Shown: positions 44,901-56,892, counted from the first letter of the stretch. The stretch: DNA of 64,000 nt from Cinnamomum chago (GCA_038049695.1 CP142452.1:79844501-79908500), one strand, 5' to 3'. Program-made: numbers and translations. The notes: generated by a model not told the origin, from the sequence alone.

Positions 44901-46555
44901 GTGTGGGCAGGGAGATGTGTGGAGAGAGCGGGAGAGAGGGAAAGGGCACTTATATGGAGGCCCTCAAGAAGAAACTCAATGTTATTGTCTTCCCATCTAA
45001 TGGTATGGATGGAAAGAATATGGTATTGTTTCCCCTGCTGGTCTCTAAATTGCCAAACAAGGTCTTGGTGACTAGAGTTTGGGCTATGATTTAAACAGCT
45101 ACTATAGATACGCTTTTGGCTTTGGATAAAAGAATTGGGATTTGGCTTCTTGCATTGATCTTTCAAGGAATTGATCTATTTCTTTGTTTGTTATCAAGTG
45201 TCCCATGCTATCTGTCTCTCTAACTTTCTCTGCAATTCCTTTTGTCCTTAGTGCCTTGGGTACACGTGGCAGGGTGGGTCCAGGGGACCTTCTAAAGCTG
45301 GGGGCCAAATCCTTTGGAGAATATCACCAGTATCAATATAATGGGCTTGATTTACAAACAGAGGAACAAAGGGATATTTGTAGGAAAATGTTATGTGATT
45401 GTCTTTAGTGTCATTGTCAATTAAGTCCATGCTAATTACTCTGGCTAAGGAGTTCAAGGGCAACTCCTTTTCAGATCTAGATAGAGACTGGATTTGCTTT
45501 CATTAGAGGTTCTCAAAAGGGTGATGTTGAAAGGTTTTGATTGCCCCACTAACCAGTGTTGATGAAGACAAGTTTGATGGAAGCTTGTCTATGGTGATTA
45601 TCACCGTACAGAGAAGGTCAGGCTTTGCAAATCCGTTGCTCGAGTAGGGTTGTGTTGGATGGTCATTTTCTTAAGCACTTTCTTACACAGGTTCTTGCAC
45701 ATTTTTAATGATATTCAAAGAATTCTCTAGAAGTTTCTTCTTTGATCTCATTAGCTCCCAAAAAAGTGATATGCTTGGATGACTCCTTTGCCAAACCAGG
45801 TGTTTCAAGTTGGATATAATTAACTTTTGGCTTTGTTATCTCCCTCTCATCATAATTTATGGTTGTAAATTCTGTATTTTTCCTTACCTTACAGTTTCGA
45901 TTCCATTTGTTGCTGAAGTTGTTCATAGAGGAAGATGAAACATATCATTTTCTATGGCCAGCAGATTGTTTTTGAATGCTTTCCTCATCAATAGCCATAA
46001 TTTATTGGATTGGCATTTTTATGGTGGCAGAACATAACTAACGTCTCAAAAGCGAACATTGCGCTTTCCATTTTGCAACCAATATGATCAGTAGATTCCA
46101 AGCAACTGGTTTTCATCTTTAGCTTGTAACACCTACGTGCACGTATCATTTATATTCAAGTTTCTACGGACATAATTTAATTATAGTCTGTTCCAAACCA
46201 AGTTAGAGCCAGCCGAAGCAGACAGCTTTAAATCTGCTAATTTTAATTACACAGCCTGTATCCAGTTTCTCTTCCACCTGTTCAGGAGAATGAAGATTTG
46301 TGCTTGCTGTTTTGCAGGTGTGGCTATGAATTTTGCTATACTTGTGGAGCTGAATGGGTAAGCAAGAAAGCAACTTGTTCCTGCCCGCTTTGGGATGAAG
46401 AGAACATTTGGTATGATGATGACGAAGACTCAGATGAATATTCTGATGATGAGGAACGCGAAGGCTCCGAGTCTGATGAGTATGATGAATATAATCCACA
46501 GAGGCGGCATTTTTTGGGTGCATTTCCGAACTTCAATCGAATTCCTAGGAATTGA
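41991..46555 (+). CDS. RNase H-like/RBR (RING-IBR-RING) E3 ubiquitin ligase (586 aa)
   Basis: Three exons: 41991-42734, 43861-44639, 46318-46555 (stop TGA). The first ATG giving a sensible start is MDEGEEIDLFP; an in-frame ATG 29 codons upstream (41904) would add a poorly conserved-looking extension. Domains: coiled/charged N-terminus (1-160); RNase H-like (RVT_3) fold, about 164-275, starting LYFKGL; RING1 from C317 (CTICLEDND..., HRYCFSC); IBR about 395-465 (CVKCDGLFCLNCKVPWH); RING2 from C489 with the catalytic-type Cys C502 in GCYHMTCRCGYEFCYTCG; and an acidic Asp/Glu/Ser-rich tail. RBR ligases pass ubiquitin from E2 through the RING2 cysteine to the substrate. The RNase H active site looks lost: the first Asp position is K169. 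Intron 1 contains an RTE LINE 3' end. Resembles plant ARI-like/RSL1-like RBR proteins; the substrate cannot be inferred. Confidence 0.92.
42925..43190 (+). mobile_element. RTE-type LINE 3' end in intron 1 of the E3 ligase gene
   Basis: Plus-strand, frame-shifted remains of the RTE C-terminus: GRPKRRWMEVV near 43,015-43,045, then the conserved 'AGCATAAATTCAATTCATG..GCCGATCCCAACATAATTGGGACAAGGC' tail and a GATGACGAT repeat at 43,170-43,183. Same family type as the element at 29,505-30,400. Confidence 0.8.
44640..46317 (+). other. Intron 2 of the E3 ligase gene
   Basis: 1.68-kb intron with GT at 44640 and AG at 46317. Short open frames on both strands show no recognised similarity. No clear mobile element identified. 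Confidence 0.55.
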
Positions 46556-48455
46556 TAGTAGTAAAGTGGGTTATATCAAGGCGGGTGTATTGAAGAGGTG
46601 AAGGGTGAAGGGTGTTGACATGTAGATGGGACCATCACTTTCTTAGGATTAAATTTACTAGGGTGATGTGTGTTACTCACTAAGGAGATAATCTATTGAC
46701 ATCTGATGAATCTTCATCTTCAATCTCTTTTAATTTCAACCCCTTTAATTGGAAGCATTGTTTTGAAATCCTAGAATTTCAATTCCTGTTAAACAAATGG
46801 GTGTGGGTTCTTTATCTGTAGGTAAAATGCTCATCAAATTGATGCTAGATCCTGTATTCACTCACACACTTTACTGAGAAAGTTCCTCATTTCTGTTAAA
46901 TCATTACAAAGTCCCAATCTTCATTGTTGGGTTTGCATTGAATATCATAGTGACATTCAATGCAAACCATGGGGGTTGGCCAAAATTCTGGCCAAAAAGT
47001 TTGTCCAAGTAGACTTTTTGATCTTCATATCTAGGATGCTATTCAAAAAAAAAAAAAAAAAACACCATTATCTTGGACAGAATGACACAAAACAATAAAT
47101 GTATAAATGTATGAGGCCATCTGAATTTAAATACCTGCCCTCTCCAGATTAATTATGCACTTCAGCTGCCTTGCCACCAGCCATTTAAAGGTAATGAGTC
47201 ATTTTTTTTTTATTTAATGAGGAACTACAAATACTTCCCTCGCTGACGCCAGTTTTGCTGGCACTTCTGTATTTCTCATATATAACTGACTTATGATAGG
47301 TCTAAATAATCTTTTGCCCTCGCAAATACCTACCCTCTTTGAACTGGCAATAATATTAGTATGACAATAATTCGCATGTTAACCTGCCCATACCCATGTT
47401 CACCTATGTATATACATGTATGGTTGCAAATGGGTATCCGATTATCCTAGATATGGAATCTATTTTTAGAGGGAGATCTAGATCCCAAGCATATAGGAAA
47501 TGGCCCATGCAAGCATCTGAAAGTTCCAACTCAATGATCTAGATCCAGGATTATTACATCCACATATTAAATATATATAGGTTTTACTGGCCTTATATTA
47601 CCTCAAGTAATATTAACTTTTCTTTATCATTTATCATTTGATGGTTTCATTGTATATTAGAAAGAAATATTATTATTATTATTATTATTTTTTGATAACC
47701 TAGGGTATCTCCCCAAATAGAATAATATTAGAAAATTATTTTAAAGTCCTCTTATTCAATTATATTAATGCACTCCACTTTTTTTTTTAATTATCACATT
47801 TGGTCCTGGAATCAGATTTTTCTTCCAGGATTTTTTTTCCCGGATACCATGTCGTTCTGGAATTAAATTTGAATCTAATATGAGAAAAACCGATCTAGGT
47901 CAAAATCTATCTAGTTCCTGCTCTCGGATTCATCAAGTATGCATTCTCTATCCGTCTGTGTGTTTTCTTTGATTGTCATGCATTTGGTTGATTCAGAGTT
48001 TTGAGAAATGATAAATGCATATATTGAATTGTTGGAAATTGTGTATTTGGGATTAACAGCCTACACGATTGACGAAGTCCATCTATCTGAAAACTTTAAT
48101 ATTTTAACTTTCAACCTACAAAAGCTTAGAAAACCAAACTAATGGTGTAGGGTACTAGGGTTACAAGAATACATTCATGGAGTAAATAGGCAATCTACAA
48201 AATAATGCACCTAAATATAAATAACATAAAATCTGCAACCTGGTTGTGCTTGAAAAGCTTAAGGAACTGTTTCTTTTTAGGAGAATTCCTAATAGGAACT
48301 TATGATGCTGGGGATTTATGAACAATGATGTGATGTCTGTCTCAATATTTTCAAATTCAACTTTACTTTATCAGAATTATGAATTATAGGATTGAGAAGT
48401 TACTTTAGTAGGCCTTTGGAATTTTCAAATTCTAACTGAGCCAAGAGGAATCCCA
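46556..48455. other. Gene-free intergenic stretch
   Basis: 3' flank of the E3 ligase gene and AT-rich sequence, including an A-run (47,047-47,062) and an ATT microsatellite (about 47,669-47,689). No gene recognised. Confidence 0.4.
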
Positions 48456-48733
48456 TTCGTGGAATAACCTTTTTAACTGTTTATGATGGACCTTTGTGTA
48501 ACATCTTGAAATCATCCTTTTAGGGAAAAAATATTATTTTTCGTCTCCTTTCTAGGTTGTGCTAGAATGTATCGAACAAATAAATGCATAATGCATTCAG
48601 GGAACAACCTTTTTAACGTTCATGATGAACCTTTGTGTAACATCTTGAAATCTTCCTTTGTAAGGAAAAAATATTATTTTTCGTCTCCTTTCTAGGATGT
48701 GCTAGAATGTATAGAACAAATAAATGCATAATG
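48456..48733. repeat. 140-bp tandem duplication, 2 copies
   Basis: GGAATAACCTTTTTAAC ... AAATAAATGCATAATG starting near 48,456 recurs 140 bp later (GGAACAACCTTTTTAACG at 48601) with a handful of substitutions. Confidence 0.88.
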
Positions 48734-49281
48734 TGACATCGAATTGAGCTTGTTGGGAATTTCTAGCATGATGTGATATATTGTCTCCTGACATTTCAAA
48801 TACTTTGTTTGATTCAAGAATTCAAAATTTCAAAACACAAGAAAATGACACTTTCAGCCTTGTGAATTCCCAGAATTATAATATTCCAAACACTAGAGGG
48901 GTTGAGCATTTGAAATTCTATTTTAGTGGGCAACATTTGGAAGTCTTCGTATTCTCCCAGAGAAGAATTCTCACAATTCTTCTAAACAAATAGATCTACT
49001 TGTTCTTTTGCTAGAATTCAAAGAACTCATGATTGGAGAATTTGCAATTCTTTAAATTGTTTTTAAACTTACAAAAGCGAGGATTTGGAAATGTTGCATA
49101 AAAAAAATCTCTAGTTGCCGAAGCCTGGAGGATAGTAGAGGTTGAGTGGAGGATGGCACTGAGAGGGCTCAAAGCCTTGGAAGAGAGAATGGATCAACTA
49201 ATGGGGAAGCAAACGGGAATGCAAACCCAGATTAACATTTTGGATTTATTTTGATTCGGTTTGTGTTTTTGATGTGCATTT

Positions 49282-49320
<39 letters not shown>

Positions 49321-50034
49321 TTTTAATTCTTTTTATCAATTAATTTAGTTTTATCACTCTAAATTCTACGACTTGGAATTAAAATTTATTGTTGAGGAGA
49401 ATTGTTTTGCATGAATGTGTATCGATATAAATGCTAAAGGCTAGATTTCATATTTTTATTTTTTGTGTTTAAAAAAAATGCAATTGGCAGTAGATTAAAA
49501 AACAATCACTAAAACACAATGAAAAGTATTAGTTGCAATCACTGTTAAATCAATAAAATAAAAGCATTAGCAGTGGAAATTAGAAAATGTTCACGAGTAA
49601 AGTTTGATTAACCATTAACGTCTGAAAATACCGCACTGACAAGAAAGGGAGTTTTCCATTGCAAAAGCTTAGAACCTGTTGATGATTCAACGCTTTTAGG
49701 GATGGAAATTTAGCCACTAGCAACAGATATTTTCCATAGCTATTGTTCACTTTTAGTGATAGATTTAAATTTTCGCTAACAAAGACAGTAGAGATAGTGA
49801 CTTTCCATAGTAGATTTAGTGGCGAACGTTTTTTTTTAGTGGCGGATTTTTGTATTTTATCAGTAGTTTATTTCTCTTGTAAAATGTAAATTTTCTTATA
49901 GTGATGTTTGAAAAAATGTAATGTTCGACTGATAACATCTTATAGCAGTGTTAAGTTTTTTTCCCCCTTGTATGGGAGGAATGGTAAACTATGTTAATCC
50001 TAAACTAACCTAATTTATCAGCCTAACGGTCATC
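48734..50034. other. Gene-free intergenic stretch
   Basis: AT-rich; includes a TA microsatellite at about 49,286-49,318. A short piece near 49,130-49,250 (plus-strand VEWRMALRGLKALEERMDQLMGK) looks like a retroelement gag leader but is too short to assign. Confidence 0.35.
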
Positions 50035-50197
50035 CTTAGGGTGCTCCATTTCTTTGAATATTCCGCCTATCTGCCACTATAGTGCTCTGCTCGAGTATTC
50101 TTTCATTCGCGCTCCCGCCTTGCTCCGCTGGTGCCAGGGGTCAAACCCTGCACTTAGGTGAAGTAGGATGCCCTTTTACCACTGGGTTAACCAGCAC
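50035..50197 (-). mobile_element. tRNA-derived SINE (second family)
   Basis: Minus-strand reading starts GTGCTGGTTAACCCAGTGGT, with A-box-like TTAACCCAGTGG and, about 40 bp on, B-box-like GGGTTTGACCCC within GCAGGGTTTGACCCCTGGCACC. The body continues to an AT-rich end. It has the spacing of Pol III internal promoters, but no acceptor-stem pairing or anticodon arm good enough for a working tRNA. Confidence 0.65.
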
Positions 50198-50264
50198 TTC
50201 TTGTGTGAGGATGATATGCACACAAAATTGTATAGTTAATTTTGATGGACATTAAAAATAAAAG

Positions 50265-50840
50265 CCTCAAATATCCATATACCTCTAAAACAGTCCTCCT
50301 ATGTAATGCCAAAAAAGATATGATAGCTTAGACATCACTCTTTCCTGGATCAAATTGCCTTTCACGTGTCTTTTTGTGAGTAATGTCTAGAGTCGGCAAA
50401 ATCAACCTTCATTTATGTTTTTGCGAGTTCGCGGGTAATGGCTTGAGATTGCAAGTGCCATTTTTGAACCCGTGAGTCATGTCCATTAGAGAATTCAAAG
50501 TGAGGCCATGCTGGATTTCCTTTTTGAATTTCTAAATTCTATGAACTCATGTGAATGTCAATAAATGGTTGTGAATGACAACATATCTTCTTTGGCTAAA
50601 AAATTACACAATCAATTCTTTACATCAAATTGTTCAACAAACATGCAGAGTATTTTCAACCAATATTGTCATATAAACTGTAGCTTAATTAAATTTTTTT
50701 TTTTTTATCTAACATGATGCGACTTAGACCATCCTATTTGGTGAAAGTTTAACTCTCAAACTCACGAGCATACTCTTGAGCCCGAGAATGAACTTTCAAG
50801 CTTGCAACTGAATCATATTTCAGTTATTTTCGTGTTCTAA
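50265..50840. mobile_element. Degenerate relative of the 3.3-4.2-kb foldback element
   Basis: The left end (AAATATCCATATACCTCTAAAA ... TAATGCCAAAAA ... CAAATTGCC, with several mismatches) matches the left arm at 3255-3355. The interior has the same GCGAGTTCG/CTCGAGC-like wording (GCGAGTTCGCGGGTAATGG; ACTCTTGAGCCCGAG). The right inverted arm is not clear, so it is truncated or decayed. Confidence 0.5.
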
Positions 50841-51262
50841 GTTGAGAAATTTGATGAAAAAATTCATAGCTTAGGAGCTAATTCTAGAAAAAGCGAAGGC
50901 CTACAAGTTTGAAAAACTGAAAAAATGAAGACCAGTATAGACCTTAAAGGAAGTGAAGGAAAACACATACTCAGAGATTGCATGTACAATCCTAATTGTT
51001 GCATGGACCTAGTAAAACGAAGTAAAGTTGCATACATCTGACCCTCTCAGACCCCGGGACGGGGGGGGGGACTCGACTCAAGATCGCAATAATACGTAGC
51101 TTCCTGGTGGACTTATTTAATAGTTTTTGTTAATTACTTTCCTTGGGAAATCCCTAAAAGGATGATACACATTTTGGTTAAAATCACACATGATCTTATG
51201 TATAGGATCTGAACTTGTTTAAAGCCTTTAAAACCAAATCTCTTTTAATCGATAGTTCCCAC

Positions 51263-52258
51263 TAGGGTTGTACATGGGCGGTTCGGATCGGTTTAACACT
51301 AAAACCAATAACTAAAACAAACCTGTCGGTTTTTTGATTAACCGATCCGATCCAATCGATGGAAAAGGCTTAAACCGAACCAAACGGTTCGATTCAGTTT
51401 GGTCAGTTAAACCATTGTTTTTTATTTTATTTTTTTGAAAATCAGACATTGAAAATCTCAAAATGATGATACCCCATCCTTTTCATTTATTCCTATGTTT
51501 AGTGCAAGCATAAAAATCCAACATTCCAGACTGGACTAAACGCATATAAAAAATGATTCTACTCCAAAATGAGACTTTGGACTAAATGCAAGCGCACAAA
51601 AAAAACATAATAATAACCAGCTTGCAGTGAAACATTCATTCCACATGATACCATTTGGAATTACAATAGAATAACAGTTCATGTCAAGAAAAGTCACACA
51701 CAAACGGAGTCTGTATCAGAACCCACTGTATTTTTCAGAAATGAATGTTTCTTAACACATTGGTTAGGTGGGACCAAAACCAACTATCAAAAGGCTTGAC
51801 TCTATTGGCTTTTCTAGCATTCTCAAGAGTGCAGCATTCTGATAAAAACCTTATTGAAACGAGGTATAAATTATGATGGAAGGAAAACACCTTCTACACT
51901 AATCCCTCCATCTGCAATGAAGTATCAAAAAACATTTGAGAGATTAGAGGAGATGCACTGAGGCAATATTGACGGTTGAGTTCATGTAAGAATGGATGTG
52001 TGGAATATAACTTTGAAAGTAGTAAAAAATAAAACCCTAAGGCTAAAATAGTAAAGAAGGAATACTTAAGTTACTGCATACGGTCAGTTCAGTTTAAGCG
52101 GTTAACTGTGGGCTCAAACCGATAACCGATCGATGTAAGCGGTTTTTATTATTTTCAAACCATTAATCGAATCGATCTACTATAAACCGATCCGAACCAC
52201 CCGATTCGGTCGGTTCGGTTCGGTTTTGCGGTGATACCGGATTTTTTGTGCAACCCTA
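51263..52258. mobile_element. Non-autonomous hAT element, 996 bp, TSD GTTCCCAC
   Basis: Ends TAGGGTTGTACATGGG and, complemented, TAGGGTTGCACAAAAA, i.e. hAT-type TAGGG inverted termini. The 8-bp duplication GTTCCCAC flanks it exactly (51255-51262, 52259-52266). Subterminal regions are full of GGTTCGGTT/AACCGAACC repeats on both sides, usual for hAT transposase-binding regions. No transposase ORF. Confidence 0.9.
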
Positions 52259-52266
52259 GTTCCCAC

Positions 52267-53494
52267 CCTTCCAAACACCTATTTACTCATAATTTTCGTG
52301 CTTCCAAGTGGTCCCATGCATTAACTCATACTGTTTTAAGTATAAAACATATATAGGATTGAGCTTTTCATTTTTGAAGTTAGGCTTGGGTGTCTTAATT
52401 TGCTACCCATCCCAGTTCGATCTTGTATCATTTGGGTCAGGCTTAGGCTTGATCCATACCCGGGCACTCCAGCCCCAACTCCCATTAACTCCTTTTTTTT
52501 TTTTTCCTTCTTAATCCCATAAACTCTTTGGATAGAGGAAAGGAACAAAATCTCTGATTTCATAACTTGTACCTTCTCCACAACTTAAGTCCACAGCCAT
52601 TGACAGCTAACTGGCCTCATGAACCTGAGGCTGAAAATCGAAAGCAACAAGCAGAGTGGATTGTTTGCTGTGACCAGCAGAGCTTGCTAATGGCACGTCC
52701 ATGTTAACAGCAATAACAAACACATGGGGCTGTCTCTCTCCCAAATTAATAGAGATGGAAATGGGTACCTGATACCCCAATTCCCTGATTTAGAAGGAAG
52801 AAAAAAAAAATCCATTGTGGGTCCCATGTTAGACCCATTTATAATACAAGGTCAGTCCAGCTCCAAGTCCATGAGCCTTATATCTGAGGGCCCAAATGCC
52901 CAATTCTCCGAACCCAAATCATATGTATATTAAGTATAGAACTTTAATTGCGATGTGGATATGGTTATAGGTCCTGAAACCTGGACCTGAGTTGGGTTCG
53001 GGTGGGAGTTTGGAACCCAATTTAGTAACTCGGATCTGGGTTCAGATGTAGTATGAATACAACCCAGACCCAATAGATCCAATGGCCTGAGTTAGGTGCA
53101 CCCCACCCCACACCACGTCCCCTTCACCACCTCCCATTCTCTTGCTTGTTGCTGTTCGGATGGTGACTATCAATGCCTAAAAGTTGAAATTCGTCCATGA
53201 AGCCAGGCATCTTTGGTTGACAGGAACAAGGAAGAACTTGGCTTGGGTGGATGATATGGAGCTCCGATCGGGCCACATCGCATTCACAGTTCTCCTCCTC
53301 CTCCTTTTGACACACTCCTGCTCATCCTTCCATGGTGATTTGGTTTTGAACTTTTGAACTTGTCATTTTTCTTTTCTTTCTTCTTTTCCCTTTCTATTGC
53401 TTGTATGATATAGTGGGGAGTGAATTCTTGATTAATTCATTTGCAAAGTTTTGGTGGAAAGGAAGATGCGTTGATGATGATCTAATTAGTGACG
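52267..53494. other. Gene-free intergenic stretch
   Basis: Mixed sequence with T- and A-runs (52,491-52,505; 52,800-52,810). The part 52,745-53,110 ('GGAAATGGGTACC ... GACCC ... GGGTTCGGGTGGG') looks like another degenerate hAT-type MITE, but ends and TSD were not resolved. No gene. Confidence 0.4.
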
Positions 53495-53499
53495 AGCAT

Positions 53500-54193
53500 T
53501 GTAACACCCGACCCCCCTTCACGCATGCATGATATTGTCCGCTTTGGCCCACGGGCCTCACGGTTTTGCTTCTGATGGGCCTCAACCCATCAAAAGGCCT
53601 CATGCAAGGTAAGGGTGTAACCTCTACATATAACCCCATTCACTTTCCTCTCTATAGTCGATGTGGGACTCCGATGTGGGACTTCGGTGTCTCATTACAC
53701 CCTTAGGGTGGCACGTCCATGTGCAGTAACCTGCTAGTCCTCTTGGCCCTCCCACATGGAGACTCGCCCACTTGCACCAGACCACGGCACACACTCGAAC
53801 TAGTCGAGAGTCGGCTCTGATACCATTTGTAACGCCCCACCTTTCACGCATGCGTGATATTGTCCGCTTTGGCTCACAGGCCTCACGGTTTTGCTTCTGA
53901 TGGGCCTCAACCCATCAAAAGACCTCATGCAAGGTAAGTGTGTAACCTCTACATATAACCCCATTCACTTTCCTCTCTATAGTCGATATGGGACTCCGGT
54001 GTCACATTTATTTATAACGCCCCACCCTTCACGCATGCATGATATTGTCCGCTTTGGCCCACCGGCCTCACGATTTTGCTTTTGATGGGCCTCAACCCAT
54101 CAAAAGGCCTCATGCAAAGTAATGGTGTAAGCTCTACATATAACCCCATTCACTTTCCTCTCTATAGTCGATGTGAGACTCCGGGGCGTCACA
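53500..54193 (-). mobile_element. TRIM retrotransposon array with three LTRs, TSD AGCAT
   Basis: Three related LTR copies lie in the same direction: 53500-53699, 53828-54006 and 54013-54193, each carrying CACGCATGC.TGATATTGTC and GATGGGCCTCAACCCATCAA. Between the first two is a 128-bp internal region ending (minus strand) in TGGTATCAGAGCC (53813-53825), the primer binding site. The second and third LTRs are separated by only 6 bp. The exact 5-bp duplication AGCAT flanks the whole array (53495-53499, 54194-54198). No coding capacity. Confidence 0.9.
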
Positions 54194-54436
54194 AGCATGG
54201 ATGTTGATTGTTTTGTATGGTCTTTCTCCGAGCGAATGTTGTCATAACTTTCTGCTGGCTGCTAGTATGCTTTGTTTTGTAGAAGTGGGGATTCTACTCC
54301 GGCAAATAATCCTTCCTTTACATTAAACTATATTTACGGTGCACTTAGATGCCTACTATTGCCTTGTATCTTCCGGATAAGGGAAAACCAAGTTTTTAGT
54401 TTCCCATAATCATCAAGTACATTGTTCTCATTCATC

Positions 54437-54821
54437 TGGAATGTAAATGGGTCCCCAATTCTTTGATTATTCGGAGGTTCTGACTCATTAAAAACAAGTC
54501 TGGGTCCTTATTTAGGCCCCGATAAGTAAATGGGCCTGGGTTCGGTTCTACTTTGATTCGGACCCGTGGATCCGAGACCTGACATATTACCTCAATTTTA
54601 GAAAATCTCTCCCAAAAATCATGTTTTTTTAATATTATTCTCTACGTAGACTCGGGCCTAGATCCAGACCCGTCCCGTATATGGTTCTCGTTCTAGTTCA
54701 GGAGCCAAGAAACCGAGTCCGAAACGGTTCCTGGACTGGATCCGATTCCACCTTCTAGTTAGCGGTTCCGATTTCGGGTCCACCATGGACCCGGACCGGA
54801 ACCGACCCGTTTACAACCCTA
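54437..54821. mobile_element. hAT-type MITE, 385 bp, TSD CATTCATC
   Basis: Ends TGGAATGTAAATGGGTCC and, complemented, TAGGGTTGTAAACGGGTCGG; the 8-bp duplication CATTCATC is exact (54429-54436, 54822-54829). Interior rich in GGGTC/GACCC and CGGTTCCG blocks. No ORF. Confidence 0.85.
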
Positions 54822-54829
54822 CATTCATC

Positions 54830-56173
54830 ATTGTAAATGGTCCCAGTTTGGGTTAGGTACACATACATGATGCACCTGGACCCCCTTCCCACTCACTATT
54901 CCCTCATGATCTAGCTGAGAGTGAGACAAAGCCCAGTCTTTTACACCCATTTGACCCTTAATCAATGCTGGACTGAATCTCAAAAGTATCTATATAGTTA
55001 ATAGGACCATTAAGTTTTAAGACTTAATTCAATGGTTTGGATAGTCTACTAACTATTCAGGTTGATAGTTCACCTGACCCTCTAGTTATTGTAAGACAAT
55101 TCTCTTCCCACTACCCCACCCATAGGCATGCATCCAGGTGGCCTAACAAGCTTGACTGCACATGAAAAGTATGCAGTCCTATAGGTGAAAATTTCGATCC
55201 CCACACACAATTTATTAGTAGATAATATGAAAATTATTCTACAAGCAACAGTTCCCTTTTATTTTATTTTTTATTTTTGATAAGGCAGGGGCAACAGCTC
55301 CCTTTCACAATCGAGGAGCATTTTTTTTTTTTTTTTTGTTGTGTCCCATATGAATCCGTGCCAACTATGGCAGAAGAGATCGATAGGGGCTAATTTTGAG
55401 TAGGATAGACCAAAACTTGTTCCATTTAATCAACTTAGCCTTTCATTTGGAAGCTTCAAAATTATAACCTTAAATAAAATAATTTCTTTGGTTTATTATC
55501 CTCTAAAACTGTCTGATGAGCGCAAATTGGGATGAGTGGCAATACATGGAGGGGAAGATATGTGTGAAGCTTCAGATTAATCTTAGGTGGGTCCCACTAT
55601 GAAATTTTCTTATTAAATAAGCAAGAAATCAAATCACATTTTCTTGAATAGCTAAATTTATTTTGTCCAAAGTAATTTATGCAGCAGGTGCAGATGTGGA
55701 GGAGATTTATGAGATTGACTATAGAGGCCCCGAGACCCACTCCTAGATTCCTCCGCCACATTGGGGAATAGGTAAGCCCCCTTTTCTTGTTTTGAGACTC
55801 AAAAATGGTTTTAAATATGTTGCAATACTTAGCCGCATTGGCCAATATCTACTAAGATATAGAACATTAGCCAAATTCCTCAAGTCATGGGTTCGAGATA
55901 TGGCACAACAAAAGAGATATGGAGATACATATAGCCAATATGAATTGGTTTTCGCCTGACCAATATGTGCCCCATACCTGTCTTTTCTTATGGAAGTAGA
56001 CCTCGGGTGAGGTAGCAGCCCTCGAGTGAGGAAAGGTAAAATAACTGCCTTTGTTACCACTGCGGTAAGAGGCTGTTATTGGCCACATACCAAGACTTGA
56101 AACCCAAAATTGAAACAATTCAAATTTGAGCCTAGTTTTTACTTTTTCCATCAAAGCATTCTGGCAGGTCATC
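54830..56173. other. Gene-free intergenic stretch
   Basis: Includes a T-run (55,321-55,337). The stretch 55,700-56,170 has a GGTTCGAGATAT B-box-like motif (about 55,890) and could be an old SINE or LTR piece; not resolved. No gene recognised. Confidence 0.35.
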
Positions 56174-56176
56174 ACT

Positions 56177-56381
56177 CACTACACCAAAAATCGGAAATTG
56201 GAACGGAAAAGCGTTCCTAATCCTTCCGTTCCTAATCCGTTAAAGTGTTCCAATTTCCGTTCCAATTTGGATTAGGAACGGTTGGTACCAAATTGGAACG
56301 GAAATTGGAACACTTTAACGGATTAGGAACGGAAGGATTAGGAACGCTTTTCCGTTCCAATTTCCGATTTTTGGTGTAGTG
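56177..56381. mobile_element. CACTA-type foldback MITE with perfect 94-bp arms, TSD ACT
   Basis: Left arm 56177-56270 and right arm 56288-56381 are exact reverse complements over all 94 bp, around a 17-bp loop. Ends are CACTACACCAAAAATC, the En/Spm (CACTA) type terminus, and the flanks are the 3-bp duplication ACT (56174-56176, 56382-56384). Within each arm GGAACGGAAA/GTTCCTAATC units repeat. Zero mismatches between arms suggest a very recent insertion or ongoing homogenisation. Confidence 0.92.
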
Positions 56382-56384
56382 ACT

Positions 56385-56887
56385 CCAAGGGTGCAAGAAT
56401 TGGCGGTGCATTTGAAAATGTAAGACTTACCACATGTTCTCTTACTACGACAAAGGTTTGGGTTTTAACTGTTTACTTGTGGTTACCCTTGCAGAAGAAA
56501 CAGGGTCAAAGTACAGAGAAGAAGTCCATGCAGATAAGAAGTTAGCAGAAACTACAGGATCAGTCTAGACCATTGACACATGGTGTCTGTTTGTGTTTGT
56601 GTTTGTGCATGAGAGAGAGAGAGAGAAATTTCTTCAGTGTGTTTATTGTCGTAAGTATGGTGTTGTTCTTGCAAATAAGATGAGAACTGTAATGTATATG
56701 ATCTTAAAAGCTGCCAAGCATCACAAATAATGCAATATATTAATACTATTGTGTTTTGTGGCCGTAAAATTTGACAACACCTAAATCTGTTGATATCTTG
56801 TTCTGCATATTATTTCGAAAGGGGTCTAAGTGTCTAATCTTGATGGACATTGGAATGGAAATGTGGTAGCTGTGAATCATGATGTGG
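56385..56887. other. Gene-free stretch
   Basis: Mixed sequence with TTTGTG and GA short repeats (56,588-56,628). No gene or element recognised. Confidence 0.4.
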
Positions 56888-56892
56888 GATCT

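Noticed and set aside
50130..50197. tRNA gene on the minus strand
   Set aside because: A- and B-box-like motifs are present, but acceptor stem and anticodon arm do not pair well and the sequence continues into a SINE body.
56177..56381. microRNA precursor
   Set aside because: Perfect arms of equal length ending in CACTA termini with a TSD are better explained as a transposon; a real precursor would show mismatched arms and no TSD.
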